A DNA stretch of 64,000 bases, from contig NZ_CP060395.1 in assembly GCF_015840335.1 (NCBI RefSeq), positions 496,001 to 560,000 of the forward strand. Reading direction: 5' to 3'. Position numbers and translations under genes: made by a program. The stretch comes from Synechococcus sp. CBW1108. GTDB lineage: Bacteria; Cyanobacteriota; Cyanobacteriia; PCC-6307; Cyanobiaceae. This document shows positions 1 to 8,028 of this stretch, piece after piece. The notes below the pieces were generated by a model, which did no database searches, was not told the DNA's origin, and was given only the letters and a program-made list of their open reading frames with translations. Within the stretch, counting starts at the first letter, position 1; each line of letters starts with the position of its first letter.

Positions 1-210
1 CACCCGCTCCTCGCTACGCAGCAGGCGCTGGTGCACCTCTTCAGCACCCAGGTGGCTACCTTCACCAATGCGCTCAAACAGGGCCAACACCCGCTGCCGC
101 TGGGGCGTTAGCCGCTGACCGCGATCGTGCAGGCTGGTGCGCAGGCCATCCCCACTAGCGGGAAGGGTTGGGGGGGGAAGCTGGGCTCCAGGGCTGAGTC
201 GGGCAGTCAA
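1..210 (-). CDS. Fur-family transcriptional regulator, 5' part
   Basis: Only the N-terminal ~70 codons are in the window; the gene continues past base 1. The reverse-strand frame reads a short Pro-rich leader and then a segment with LTPQRQRVL and GSHLGAEEVHQRLL, the usual start of the winged-helix DNA-binding domain of Fur/PerR/Zur regulators. The frame opens after a stop at 229-231 and the only common start codon ahead of the domain is TTG at 208-210, so that start is inferred. The metal-binding and dimerisation part lies outside, so Fur, Zur and PerR cannot be told apart. It is divergent from the dehydrogenase gene. Confidence 0.72.
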   Translation of the reverse strand, partial: MTARLSPGAQLPPPTLPASGDGLRTSLHDRGQRLTPQRQRVLALFERIGEGSHLGAEEVHQRLLRSEERV

Positions 211-242
211 AGGATGATCCCAGGCTTCTCAACAATAGGCGC

Positions 243-272
243 AGTTGCGAAGAACTGATGTAGTTGCGAAGA
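243..272. repeat. Direct repeat of an 11-mer ahead of the dehydrogenase gene
   Basis: AGTTGCGAAGA occurs at 243-253 and again at 262-272, a 19-base period, in the intergenic space between the divergent Fur-family gene and the dehydrogenase. The second copy overlaps the GAAGAGG that could act as ribosome binding site for the ATG at 279. It could be a paired operator or a small duplication; nothing shows which. Confidence 0.5.
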
Positions 273-278
273 GGTGCC

Positions 279-1199
279 ATGAGTAAACCCCGGGCCGTCT
301 TTCTCGATGCCCTCAGCTTGGGCCCGGTAGACCTGGCTCCCCTGGAGCGTCATGTCGAGCTGGTCTGCTGGCCGAGCACCCAGCCGGAGCTACGCCTGGA
401 ACGACTGCAGGGAGCCGCGATCGCGATCACCAACAAGATCCGGCTGGATGGGGAGCTGTTGCGGCAACTGCCCCAGCTGCGGCTGATTTGCGCAGCCAGC
501 ACCGGCACCGACCAGATCGATGGCCAGGCCTGCAGCGAGCTCGGCATCGCCGTGCGCAATGCAGGTCGCTACAGCACGGCCTCGGTGGTGCAGGTGACCT
601 GGGCGTTGATCCTCGAGCTGGTCTGCGATCTGCAAACCCGGCGGCGCCAGGTGCTGCAGGGCGACTGGCAACGCAGCCCAGTCTTTTCGCTGGTGGAGCC
701 GGAATTCGACGAACTGGCCGGCCGCACGCTCACGGTGGTGGGGGCCGGCACGATCGGCCGGGGCGTGGCCGCCGTTGCGGAGGCCTTTGGGATGGAGGTG
801 CGGCTGATCACCAGCCGCAGCAGCGCCGGCGAACTCGAAGCGGCCCTGCGCCAGGCAGATGTGCTGAGCCTCCATGCCCCCCTCACACCGGCGACCCGGG
901 GCCTGCTCAACGCCGAGCGGCTGGGCTGGTTGAAGTCCTCGGCGGTGCTGGTGAATCTGGGCCGGGGCGGCCTGATCGAGCTGCCAGTCCTGGTGGAGGC
1001 CCTAAGGAGAGGGGCATTGGCCGGAGCTGCCCTCGACGTGCTCGACAAGGAGCCCCCAGGCGACGAGTTGGATGCACTTAACGAGGTGCCAAATCTGATC
1101 CTGACCCCCCACATCGGCTGGGCTTCCCGCCAGGCCCGCCAGCGGTTGGTGGCCGCCCTGGCCGAGGCGCTGGAGAGCGAAATCGGGAGCTGGGGATGA
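279..1199 (+). CDS. NAD(P)-dependent D-2-hydroxyacid dehydrogenase
   Basis: A 306-residue cytoplasmic oxidoreductase of the D-isomer-specific 2-hydroxyacid dehydrogenase family, interconverting 2-keto acids such as hydroxypyruvate or glyoxylate with the D-hydroxy acid. The Rossmann loop GAGTIG is at about 155-160. The catalytic Arg, Glu and His are all visible in VNLGRGG (~229), DVLDKEP (~258) and TPHIGW (~278). ATG 279 is preferred over an in-frame TTG at 264 because GAAGAGG lies just upstream. Substrate cannot be read from sequence; glycerate dehydrogenase/hydroxypyruvate reductase is likely in a phototroph. It lacks the C-terminal ACT domain of SerA. Confidence 0.88.
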   Translation: MSKPRAVFLDALSLGPVDLAPLERHVELVCWPSTQPELRLERLQGAAIAITNKIRLDGELLRQLPQLRLICAASTGTDQIDGQACSELGIAVRNAGRYSTASVVQVTWALILELVCDLQTRRRQVLQGDWQRSPVFSLVEPEFDELAGRTLTVVGAGTIGRGVAAVAEAFGMEVRLITSRSSAGELEAALRQADVLSLHAPLTPATRGLLNAERLGWLKSSAVLVNLGRGGLIELPVLVEALRRGALAGAALDVLDKEPPGDELDALNEVPNLILTPHIGWASRQARQRLVAALAEALESEIGSWG

Positions 1200-1246
1200 C
1201 AGGCCGCAGCAGGGCACCAACACTGCAGGGAGTTCACGCCCCTGCC

Positions 1247-1828
1247 ATGACCCACTCCTATCCGCGCCTGCTCGGTTGCGTCATTGCCGCGGCCGTGGCC
1301 AGCGGTGGAGTATTCACCGCCCTGGCAGCACCCGCCAACCCCACTCGGGCCTCCCTACAGGGCGTCACCTTCACGGTGAGCAGCCAGGGGGAGGGCTCGG
1401 TGCGGCAGCTCACCATCGCCACCAGCGGTACCCCCCGGGCGATTGCCCCGATTCGGCAGGAAATTCTCGGCAGCGTCAGCGGCGTGGAGGTGGCCGACCT
1501 CGATGCCAACGGACTGCCCGAGGTGTACGTGTTCATTACCAGTGCCGGCAGCGGCAGCTACGGCTCGGTAGAGGCTTGGGCCCTGAACAAGGGGCGCCGC
1601 TCACTCTCCACGATTCACCTACCGGAGCTCACTGGCAAGGCGGCCGAGGGCTACCAGGGCCACGATGAATTCGCAGTGGTGGAGCTCAGCCTGGCCCGCC
1701 GATTCCCGATCTACCGCCCTGGCGATAGCAATGCCAAGCCCACTGGGGGCACCCGCCAGATCAGCTACAAGCTGGTACCGGGGGAGGCGAGCTGGCAGCT
1801 CAAGCCGGTGCGGGTCGACACCTATTGA
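1247..1828 (+). CDS. Secreted PliI-like I-type lysozyme inhibitor
   Basis: A 193-residue protein with an N-terminal signal peptide ending near ALAAPA (residue ~30). The mature part has SGSYG (~102-106) and YQGHDEF (~136-142), the two conserved stretches of the PliI family, which block invertebrate-type (I-type) lysozyme by inserting loops into its active site. The downstream PTGGTRQ and YKLVPGEASW also fit. Location is probably the periplasm. ATG 1247 is chosen over an upstream frame opening at 1196 because it places the signal peptide at the N-terminus. It is one base from the next gene, so the two are probably co-transcribed. Family assignment comes from motif memory; actual inhibition is inferred. 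Confidence 0.72.
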   Translation: MTHSYPRLLGCVIAAAVASGGVFTALAAPANPTRASLQGVTFTVSSQGEGSVRQLTIATSGTPRAIAPIRQEILGSVSGVEVADLDANGLPEVYVFITSAGSGSYGSVEAWALNKGRRSLSTIHLPELTGKAAEGYQGHDEFAVVELSLARRFPIYRPGDSNAKPTGGTRQISYKLVPGEASWQLKPVRVDTY

Positions 1829-1829
1829 G

Positions 1830-2327
1830 ATGGCCGGCCGTGCCTGGAGGCTGCTGGCAGGGGGTTTGCGCGCCACCCTGCTGGGGGTGGCGACCCTGCA
1901 GCCCCTGGGGGCCCATGCCAGGGGCGACAAACTGCAGGAGGCCATCGCCGCCTTTGAGCAGCGGGGCTTTGTGATCCGCCGGGAGCATCCCCGCTGCGCC
2001 GAGCCCCAGCTCTTCGGGTTGTACGTGCGCGGCCGGCGGGAGGTGGTGGTCTGCCCGAAGGGCAACCAGCTGGAAACCCTGCTGCACGAGGGCTGGCATG
2101 GGGTTCAGTCGCTGTGCCTGCGGGGCGCCCCCCTGGTGGGCAGCGATGCCCTGCTGCGGCAGCTGGGGCGCCGGGACCGGCGCGAGCTGCAACTGCTCTA
2201 TCGCCCCGACCAATGGCAACGGGAGGCGGAGGCCCGGGTGATGGCCCGCGAACCCCTGGGGCGCTACCTGGAGGCCCTCAATCGGGCCTGCGCCGTCCCC
2301 ACCTCCCAGCCAGCGCAGGCAGAGTGA
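1830..2327 (+). CDS. Putative secreted zinc metallopeptidase-like protein (HExxH)
   Basis: A 165-residue protein starting at the ATG one base after the preceding stop. Residues 1-30 look like a signal peptide ending at AHA. The sequence LLHEGWHGVQ at ~84-93 contains an HExxH zinc-binding motif (H86, E87, H90). Three cysteines (~56, 75 and in the C-terminal third) may form disulfides. No family is recognised beyond the motif, and the third zinc ligand cannot be assigned, so peptidase activity is a guess. The spacing suggests translational coupling with the PliI-like gene and a shared envelope role. Confidence 0.6.
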   Translation: MAGRAWRLLAGGLRATLLGVATLQPLGAHARGDKLQEAIAAFEQRGFVIRREHPRCAEPQLFGLYVRGRREVVVCPKGNQLETLLHEGWHGVQSLCLRGAPLVGSDALLRQLGRRDRRELQLLYRPDQWQREAEARVMAREPLGRYLEALNRACAVPTSQPAQAE

Positions 2328-2348
2328 AGGATCTCACCGTTCGCTGCC

Positions 2349-3401
2349 ATGCCCACCCAAGCCGCCGTCCAGGCCTATTACGGCAAAGAGCTCACCGGCA
2401 CGGCCGACCTCAAGACCAGCGCCTGCTGCGATGCCGATGCGGTGCCTGCCTGGCTGCGGCCGCTGCTGGCCCGGATCCACCCCGATGTGCTGGCGCGCTA
2501 CTACGGCTGCGGCCTGGTGTGCCCGCCCCTACTGGAGGGCTGCCGCATCCTTGATCTGGGCTGCGGCACCGGCAGGGACGTCTACGCCCTGGCCCAGCTG
2601 GTGGGGCCCAGCGGCTCGGTGGTGGGCGTCGACATGACGCCGGAGCAGCTGGCGGTGGCCCGCGAGCACCTGGCCTTCCACGGCGAGCAGTTCGGCTACG
2701 CCAACGTGTCGTTTCTGGAGGGCACGATCGAAGGCCTCGATCAGCTCCCCCTGGAGCCCGGCAGTTTCGATGTGGTGGTGAGCAACTGCGTGCTCAACCT
2801 CTCCACCAACAAGGCGGCGGTGCTGCGCGGCGTGAAACGGCTGCTCAAGCCCGGCGGGGAGCTGTACTTCTCGGATGTCTACGTGGATCGGCGCCTGCCG
2901 GAGGCGGTGCGGCGCGATCCGGTGCTCTACGGCGAATGCCTGGGCGGAGCCCTCTATTGGAACGACTTCCTGCGCCTCGCCAAGGGCAGCGGCTTCCCCG
3001 ATCCGCGGCTGGTGACTGACCGGGAGATCCAGATCACCGAGCCGGCCCTGGCTCCCCTGGTGGGCGAAGCCCGCTTCTACTCCGCCACCTATAGCCTGTT
3101 CCACATCGCCGAGCTGGAGGATGCCTGCGAAGACCACGGCCAAGCCGTGATCTACCGGGGCACGATCCCCCACTACCCCCACCACTTCGACCTCGATAGC
3201 CACCACACCATCGAAACCGGTCGGGTTTTCCCGGTCTGCGGCAACACGTTCCGGATGCTGCAGGCCAGCCGCTTCGCCCCCCACTTCAGCTTCTTCGGCG
3301 ACTTCAGCCGCCATTTCGGCCTGTTCCCTGGCTGTGGCAGCAGCCTGCCCTTCACGGGGGGCGGCTCCTGTGAAGCCGCTGACAACGCCAGCTGTTGTTG
3401 A
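2349..3401 (+). CDS. arsM: Arsenite S-adenosylmethionine methyltransferase
   Basis: A 350-residue cytoplasmic enzyme that methylates arsenite with SAM, a detoxification route. The SAM motif LDLGCGTGRD is at ~68-77. The three arsenic-binding cysteines expected of ArsM are seen in YYGCG (C54), SNCVLN (C147) and GECLGG (C197), and the ACCDAD pair near residue 26 matches the usual N-terminal vicinal cysteines. The C-terminal tail with scattered Cys and a final Cys-Cys is also typical. It lies 21 bases after the HExxH gene in the same direction. No arsR or arsB is nearby, so arsenic-responsive control is not evident here. Confidence 0.92.
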   Translation: MPTQAAVQAYYGKELTGTADLKTSACCDADAVPAWLRPLLARIHPDVLARYYGCGLVCPPLLEGCRILDLGCGTGRDVYALAQLVGPSGSVVGVDMTPEQLAVAREHLAFHGEQFGYANVSFLEGTIEGLDQLPLEPGSFDVVVSNCVLNLSTNKAAVLRGVKRLLKPGGELYFSDVYVDRRLPEAVRRDPVLYGECLGGALYWNDFLRLAKGSGFPDPRLVTDREIQITEPALAPLVGEARFYSATYSLFHIAELEDACEDHGQAVIYRGTIPHYPHHFDLDSHHTIETGRVFPVCGNTFRMLQASRFAPHFSFFGDFSRHFGLFPGCGSSLPFTGGGSCEAADNASCC

Positions 3402-3532
3402 TGAAAGACGCGCTGCAGGCACGGCTGTTTTCGGGACCGGCCCTCACCCCAGTGCTCGACAGCCGCCAACCACCAGCCACCTCGCCGACAGAACAACCCA
3501 GGCCCTAGACGGCTCGCAACGGTGGACAACGA

Positions 3533-5281
3533 TCACAGGTTGGGGGTAGTGGTTCCGTTGGCCAAGGCAATGCCCTGCTCTTGGAACGCCACCACCAGGC
3601 GCCGCAGCAGGGCACGCTGCACCTCCCACTGCTGCCCCGCGCGGGTGGTGAGCACCACGCTCAGCTCAATCGCCTGCGGCGTGACCTGTTTCACGCCGCG
3701 CACCCATGGCGGCGCCAGCAACTTGCCCTTCCAGAGGGGATCCTCGCCAAAGCTGCCGCATCGCTCCGTGAGCACCGCCAGCGCCTGCTCCAGCTGGTGA
3801 TGCTGCGGCGAGAGAGGGATCAACACCTCAGCGCCAGAGCGAATCTTGGTGTGATTGATCAGCTGCTGCGGCGAGCTGTTGGCGAACTGCACCGCCCGCT
3901 GATCGCTGGTGCGCAGCTCCGTCACCAACAGGCCCACATCCACCACTTCGCCCACCACGCCATTCACTTCCACCACATCGCCCACGGCGTAGTGGTCATC
4001 GAGCAACGCCACTAGGCCCGCCACGCCATCGCGCAGCAGCCCCTGAAAGGCAATCGCCAAACCACCCAGCAAAGCGCCGCCAGCCAACCAGGCTCCGAGG
4101 GTGAGCTCCCGAATCCCGGGCACATCCGCCAGCACCAACACCACCAACAAGGCGATGCAACCCAGATCGATCAAGCGGTGGCTGGCCTGCCTGAGATTGA
4201 GGTAGCGCTGCTGCCGGCGAGCACGCTCCTCCAGCGGCACCGCCAGGGTGCTCACCCACTGCCGCAGCACAAAACGCGCCAACCAGCGCAGGGCGGCGGC
4301 GAGCAGACCCAGCAACGCCACCTTGAACAGGATCGCCGTGGGTTGCATCAACACCGTGATAGCCAGTGGGATCTGGCCGGGAACGGCTGCCACAGCCAGA
4401 CCAGCCATCACCACCAGCTGCGCCAGAACAGCGATGAACAGCAGCCGCAACAGCCACTGCAGCCACCGATCCCTTGGGCTGACAATGCCGCTGCCCTGTT
4501 CTGCCGGATCGATCCGCCGCTGCAACCGGCGCCGGAGCCGCGCCCACAGCCAGAGCGTCGCCGCGCTGGTGCCGGCCAGCACCAGTTCGCCGATCAGGGT
4601 AATCTTGAGGCGCAGGGAGATCTGGCCGGCCTGTTCGGTGAAGCGGGCATGACGAAGACGCCGTTGCAGCACCTGGCGCCAGCGCTGAGCCAGCGCGCCG
4701 CGGCTCATGCCGTGCAGCTGGGCATCAGCCTCGGTGACCGTGAGCAGCTTTAGCGGCGTGGCGCGGCCCTTGATCTGCGCCCGCAGCTGCACCTGACCGT
4801 CATCATCGGTGGCTACCACCACCGTGAGATCGTCGGGCCGCCCCAGCACCGACCAGGGATCCCCACTGCAGAGCCGCTGATCCGCTGGGCCACCGAGAAT
4901 CAGTCCTTCCAGCAGCGCTTCGGAGATCTGCTCGCCGCTGCTGCAGAGCGCGTGGGGTTGATAGAGCAACGTCAGGTTGCCCTCGATCACCGTCGCCCGT
5001 TGCTGGGCATCGGGGATGCCCGCATCCCGGCTCACAACCGGAGCCGCCACACTCATCACCGGGATGCCAAGGATGTGCACCGGCGCGACGTCGAAGCTGC
5101 CCACGGGCGCCGCCGCCTCCGGTGGCGCGTTGCCGGAATCCACCGCCAGGGCCGTGCCGCTGAGCAGCAGCAGGCTCAACAGCGTGATGAGCAGCAACCG
5201 CTGGAGCCCGCGGATCTTCCGATGCCACAGGCGCTCCAGGTCATCCACGGTCGATGCAGCCAAGAAATCGCCAGACGACAA
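3533..5281 (-). CDS. MscS-family mechanosensitive ion channel protein
   Basis: A 582-residue inner-membrane protein. A hydrophobic N-terminal segment ending in GTALAVDSG looks like a signal peptide, followed by a periplasmic domain of about 170 residues. Several membrane spans follow, then the Gly/Ala-rich pore helix (LAGGALLGGLAIAFQGLLRD) and the MscS beta domain with YAVGDVVEVNG and VVTELRTSDQR-like strands. The family opens under membrane tension to release solutes. It is twice the length of E. coli MscS, resembling the larger cyanobacterial and MscM-type members. It faces arsM tail to tail. Confidence 0.88.
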   Translation of the reverse strand: MSSGDFLAASTVDDLERLWHRKIRGLQRLLLITLLSLLLLSGTALAVDSGNAPPEAAAPVGSFDVAPVHILGIPVMSVAAPVVSRDAGIPDAQQRATVIEGNLTLLYQPHALCSSGEQISEALLEGLILGGPADQRLCSGDPWSVLGRPDDLTVVVATDDDGQVQLRAQIKGRATPLKLLTVTEADAQLHGMSRGALAQRWRQVLQRRLRHARFTEQAGQISLRLKITLIGELVLAGTSAATLWLWARLRRRLQRRIDPAEQGSGIVSPRDRWLQWLLRLLFIAVLAQLVVMAGLAVAAVPGQIPLAITVLMQPTAILFKVALLGLLAAALRWLARFVLRQWVSTLAVPLEERARRQQRYLNLRQASHRLIDLGCIALLVVLVLADVPGIRELTLGAWLAGGALLGGLAIAFQGLLRDGVAGLVALLDDHYAVGDVVEVNGVVGEVVDVGLLVTELRTSDQRAVQFANSSPQQLINHTKIRSGAEVLIPLSPQHHQLEQALAVLTERCGSFGEDPLWKGKLLAPPWVRGVKQVTPQAIELSVVLTTRAGQQWEVQRALLRRLVVAFQEQGIALANGTTTPNL

Positions 5282-5367
5282 GCGTGTGCATGGTGGCGCG
5301 GGGCCGCGCCCATGACACCCCCCGACTTCGCTGTACCGATCGGCGGCATGGGCGGATCAGGTGCCCC

Positions 5368-5757
5368 TCAGGTGCTCCACAGCCGGTCCAGCAGCCGGGC
5401 CAGCAGCCGGGCCAGCAACTCCGCCAGCAGCCCGCGGGGCAGCAGCGCCAGAGGCAGAAACCACGCCACATGGAAAAAGAACAGCGGCAGGTAGGCGGTG
5501 CAGGCCAGCAGCACCAACAGGCCAGCGCCCAGCAAATCGCTGGCGATCAGGGCGCGCCAACTGCGGTGCCGCACCTGCCACGCTGCCAGGGCCACGCTGG
5601 GGAGCCAGCCCGCCAGCAGGAGCATCTGCCCCACCTGAGCTGGTGTGAGCCCAATCCCCACCTGGCCCGATGCACGACTGGCCAGCAGCACGATCCAAGC
5701 CAGGCCAAGACCCAGCTGCAACAAGAGCCAGCGCAGGGATCGACGTTGAGGGGCCAT
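5368..5757 (-). CDS. Small hypothetical membrane protein
   Basis: A 129-residue very hydrophobic protein with three or four predicted membrane spans: ~9-28, ~42-60 and two between ~70 and 105. The tail repeats LLARLLARLLDRLW, an amphipathic or coiled segment. No family is recognised. It is 86 bases upstream of the MscS gene on the same strand and could share its transcript. Its first 88 bases are antisense to the proposed 5' end of the divergent ATPase gene, so one of the two starts may be wrong. Confidence 0.6.
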   Translation of the reverse strand: MAPQRRSLRWLLLQLGLGLAWIVLLASRASGQVGIGLTPAQVGQMLLLAGWLPSVALAAWQVRHRSWRALIASDLLGAGLLVLLACTAYLPLFFFHVAWFLPLALLPRGLLAELLARLLARLLDRLWST

Positions 5758-6881
5758 CGCCCCATGCTGATGCAGCCCTCAGTCATCTGGGCGTCGCGGG
5801 CTACCGCTCATTGCAGCAGCTGATGCTGCCCATCGGCCAGCTCACACTCGTGAGCGGTGCCAACGGCTGCGGCAAGAGCAACCTCTACCGAGCCCTGGGT
5901 TTGGTAGCCGCCGCCGCCCGGGGAGAGCTGGTGGCCACCCTGGCCGCAGAAGGGGGATTGGCGGCGGTGCTTTGGGCTGGTCCGGAGCGGGGCAGCCAGG
6001 GAACCAGGCTGCGGCTCGGCTTCGCGGGCGAGACGTTGTCGTACGCGATCGAACTGGGCTACCGCGCGGACGATGAGACCAGCGCCTTCCTGCTGGATCC
6101 AGAGATCAAACGGGAATGGATCTGGGCTGGCGGGGCCTTTCACCCGCGCAGCCTCTTGGTGCAGCGCAGCGGCGCCGTAGTGGAATGCTGCGGTGACCGC
6201 CGCAGCCCCCTGGCCCTGGAGGTGACGCCCCACGAGAGCCTGTTCACGGCTGTCTCCGATCCGCTCGAGGCGCCGGAGGTGTTTCAGCTACGGCGCACGA
6301 TTCTGAGCTGGCGCTTCTACGACAGCTTTCGCTCCGATCGCCTGGCGCCGGCCCGGCTCTCGCGCCTCTCCACACGCACTCCTTCGCTGGCCGCAGATGG
6401 CGGCGATCTCGCGGCGGCGGTGCAGACGATTTTCGAAATCGGGGATGGGGAGGGTCTGCAGGCCGCCATCGGCGATGCCTTCCCGGGGTGTCACCTGGCG
6501 GTGGACACCAGCCAGCCGAGCTTTCGCCTCCAGCTACACCAACCAGGCCTGCTGCGCCCGCTCGATGCAGCAGAACTCTCTGATGGCACCCTGCGCTACC
6601 TGCTGCTGGCGGCGGCGCTGTTCAGCCCGCGGCTGCCGCCGCTGCTGGTGCTCAACGAGCCGGAAAACAGCCTGCATCCCGATCTCCTGCCGCCCCTTGC
6701 GCGCTTGATCGATGCGGTGGCACAGCAAACCCAGGTGTGGGTGATCGCCCACGCCGAGGCGCTGATCACGGCCCTGCAGGGAACATCGGGCTGCCGCACA
6801 CTGCAGCTGGAGCGCGAGCAGGGAGCCACACTGCTGCCCGGGCAATCGGCGCTGGATCGCGCTGCCTGGCGCTGGCCGTAA
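5670..6881 (+). CDS. Orphan AAA-type ATPase (RecF/COG4637-like)
   Basis: A predicted cytoplasmic ATPase of the ABC/RecF-like superfamily. GYRSLQQLMLPIGQLTLV leads into Walker A GANGCGKSN (~63-71). An ABC-signature-like LSDGTLRYLLL and Walker B LLVLNEPENSLHP are followed by the switch His in VWVIAHAEAL. The layout matches stand-alone AAA_21/COG4637 proteins with no nuclease (TOPRIM) domain. The start is uncertain: ATG 5670 adds ~38 residues of low similarity and overlaps the opposite-strand gene, yet no ATG, GTG or TTG occurs in frame between 5670 and the conserved domain near 5790. Role unknown; relatives are found in defence and DNA-repair contexts. Confidence 0.75.
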   Translation: MHDWPAARSKPGQDPAATRASAGIDVEGPSPHADAALSHLGVAGYRSLQQLMLPIGQLTLVSGANGCGKSNLYRALGLVAAAARGELVATLAAEGGLAAVLWAGPERGSQGTRLRLGFAGETLSYAIELGYRADDETSAFLLDPEIKREWIWAGGAFHPRSLLVQRSGAVVECCGDRRSPLALEVTPHESLFTAVSDPLEAPEVFQLRRTILSWRFYDSFRSDRLAPARLSRLSTRTPSLAADGGDLAAAVQTIFEIGDGEGLQAAIGDAFPGCHLAVDTSQPSFRLQLHQPGLLRPLDAAELSDGTLRYLLLAAALFSPRLPPLLVLNEPENSLHPDLLPPLARLIDAVAQQTQVWVIAHAEALITALQGTSGCRTLQLEREQGATLLPGQSALDRAAWRWP

Positions 6882-7246
6882 TAGCCAATCCGTGCTGTTC
6901 CCAAAGCGGAACACGCGAGCAGACCAAGATGCACAACGCCTGCTTCAGGGCTTTCTTCCCCGCAATGCCCAGGTGGTTGTGAGCGCCGTGCAGCTGCCCA
7001 AAAGGAGCAGAGCGCTATTGGGCAGCAGGTCAAACGGTTCGCGCGTCAAGGTATGGCGCACTGCGGGCGGTGAGGTCAAGCGATATGGCCGTGTTCGTCG
7101 CGGGAGGCGGCGAGAGGCTCCCATGCTCACGCCGGCCAAGTGCTGCTGGCCGGATTATATTGCATTAATGTTAAATCTAGACTGTGTAAAGGTGCGAGCA
7201 ATGATAAATACACCTAAATTGCTGGAAGTAAAGACACAATCCTCCA
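6882..7246. other. Gene-free stretch between the ATPase and a secreted-protein gene
   Basis: An open frame spans 6892-7257 but has no signal peptide, motif or cyanobacterial-looking composition, so it is not called. From about 7150 to 7245 the DNA becomes markedly AT-rich compared with the surroundings and holds TATATT/TTAATG-like blocks that could serve as promoter for the gene at 7247. No terminator, repeat or RNA gene was recognised. Confidence 0.5.
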
Positions 7247-7969
7247 ATGTCTGTTAAACGCAAGTTTGGCCTGCTTGGCGCCCTCTTGATCTCCAGCACG
7301 GCCTTGGCTTTTCCCTCGCAGGCCGAAACCGTAGCCAGGGCAAATGGCCGCTGCCAGCTCAAAGAGAATGGCTATCAAGCCTATAACGGCTATTGCACGG
7401 TAAAACAAAAGCAAAATGGAGGAACCACCATTTTTGTTGTCGATCTGGAGAATGGAAATCGGTTCCGTTTCTCAGGGCCAAGCCGGCAACAACTGCACGT
7501 AGAAACCCCTTCAGGGATTGAGCAGAATGTGCTGTATGAAGACCAGGGCAACATGGGGCGCTTCAGCTGGAACGATGGCCGCTTAACCCATCAACTGGCG
7601 GTAAAAACAGACACGGTCACCAACCCAAATGCCCAGTTTGAAGACCACCACAGCAGCTCCACCGGAGCCACAGTGGCCGGAGCTGCCGTCGGCGCCTTGA
7701 TCGGAGCCTTACTGTCTGGTGGCAAGCACAGCAACGGATCAACAGGCGCCGAGGGTCAGCCCGTGCCGGGGCTTCAGAATCTGGTCGGAGGTGATCCCGG
7801 CTATGTCGAGAGCCGTCTGACCTCGTCTGGATACACCTACATCCAATCCAGCCCAAGGGAAAACGGCATGGATTCCTTCTGGAAGCGCGGGGACAGCTGC
7901 GTGGACGTGCGCAATATTCTGAATCGCTACCAGTCCTTCACCTACGCCAATCCTTCCCGTTGCCGCTGA
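7247..7969 (+). CDS. Hypothetical exported protein with glycine-zipper segment
   Basis: A 240-residue protein with a clear signal peptide (cleavage near PSQAETV, residue ~27). A first domain of about 110 residues has two cysteines (CQLKENG and YCTVKQ). A His/Ser-rich stretch then precedes a Gly/Ala-rich hydrophobic zipper (AGAAVGALIGALLSGG, ~144-159), and a C-terminal domain has two further cysteines (DSCVDVR and the final SRCR). The N-terminal and C-terminal parts could each carry one disulfide. No characterised family is recognised. The gene and its leader are AT-richer than the neighbours, consistent with acquisition or relaxed composition. Likely periplasmic or envelope-associated. Confidence 0.78.
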   Translation: MSVKRKFGLLGALLISSTALAFPSQAETVARANGRCQLKENGYQAYNGYCTVKQKQNGGTTIFVVDLENGNRFRFSGPSRQQLHVETPSGIEQNVLYEDQGNMGRFSWNDGRLTHQLAVKTDTVTNPNAQFEDHHSSSTGATVAGAAVGALIGALLSGGKHSNGSTGAEGQPVPGLQNLVGGDPGYVESRLTSSGYTYIQSSPRENGMDSFWKRGDSCVDVRNILNRYQSFTYANPSRCR

Positions 7970-8028
7970 GGTGAACACTGGGAGCAGTGCAGTTAAACGG
8001 TCACAACGTGCCGATTGACAGTCCCTGG

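Noticed and set aside
416-424. GCGATCGC (HIP1) octamers, e.g. at 417-424, near 8100, 44000, 45815
   Set aside because: Noticed only sporadically; they are common background words in cyanobacteria and no functional claim can be made without counting.
6892-7257. 121-codon open frame between ATPase and exported protein
   Set aside because: Starts without clear signals, spans a GC-to-AT composition shift and has no motif; runs into the true gene start at 7247.
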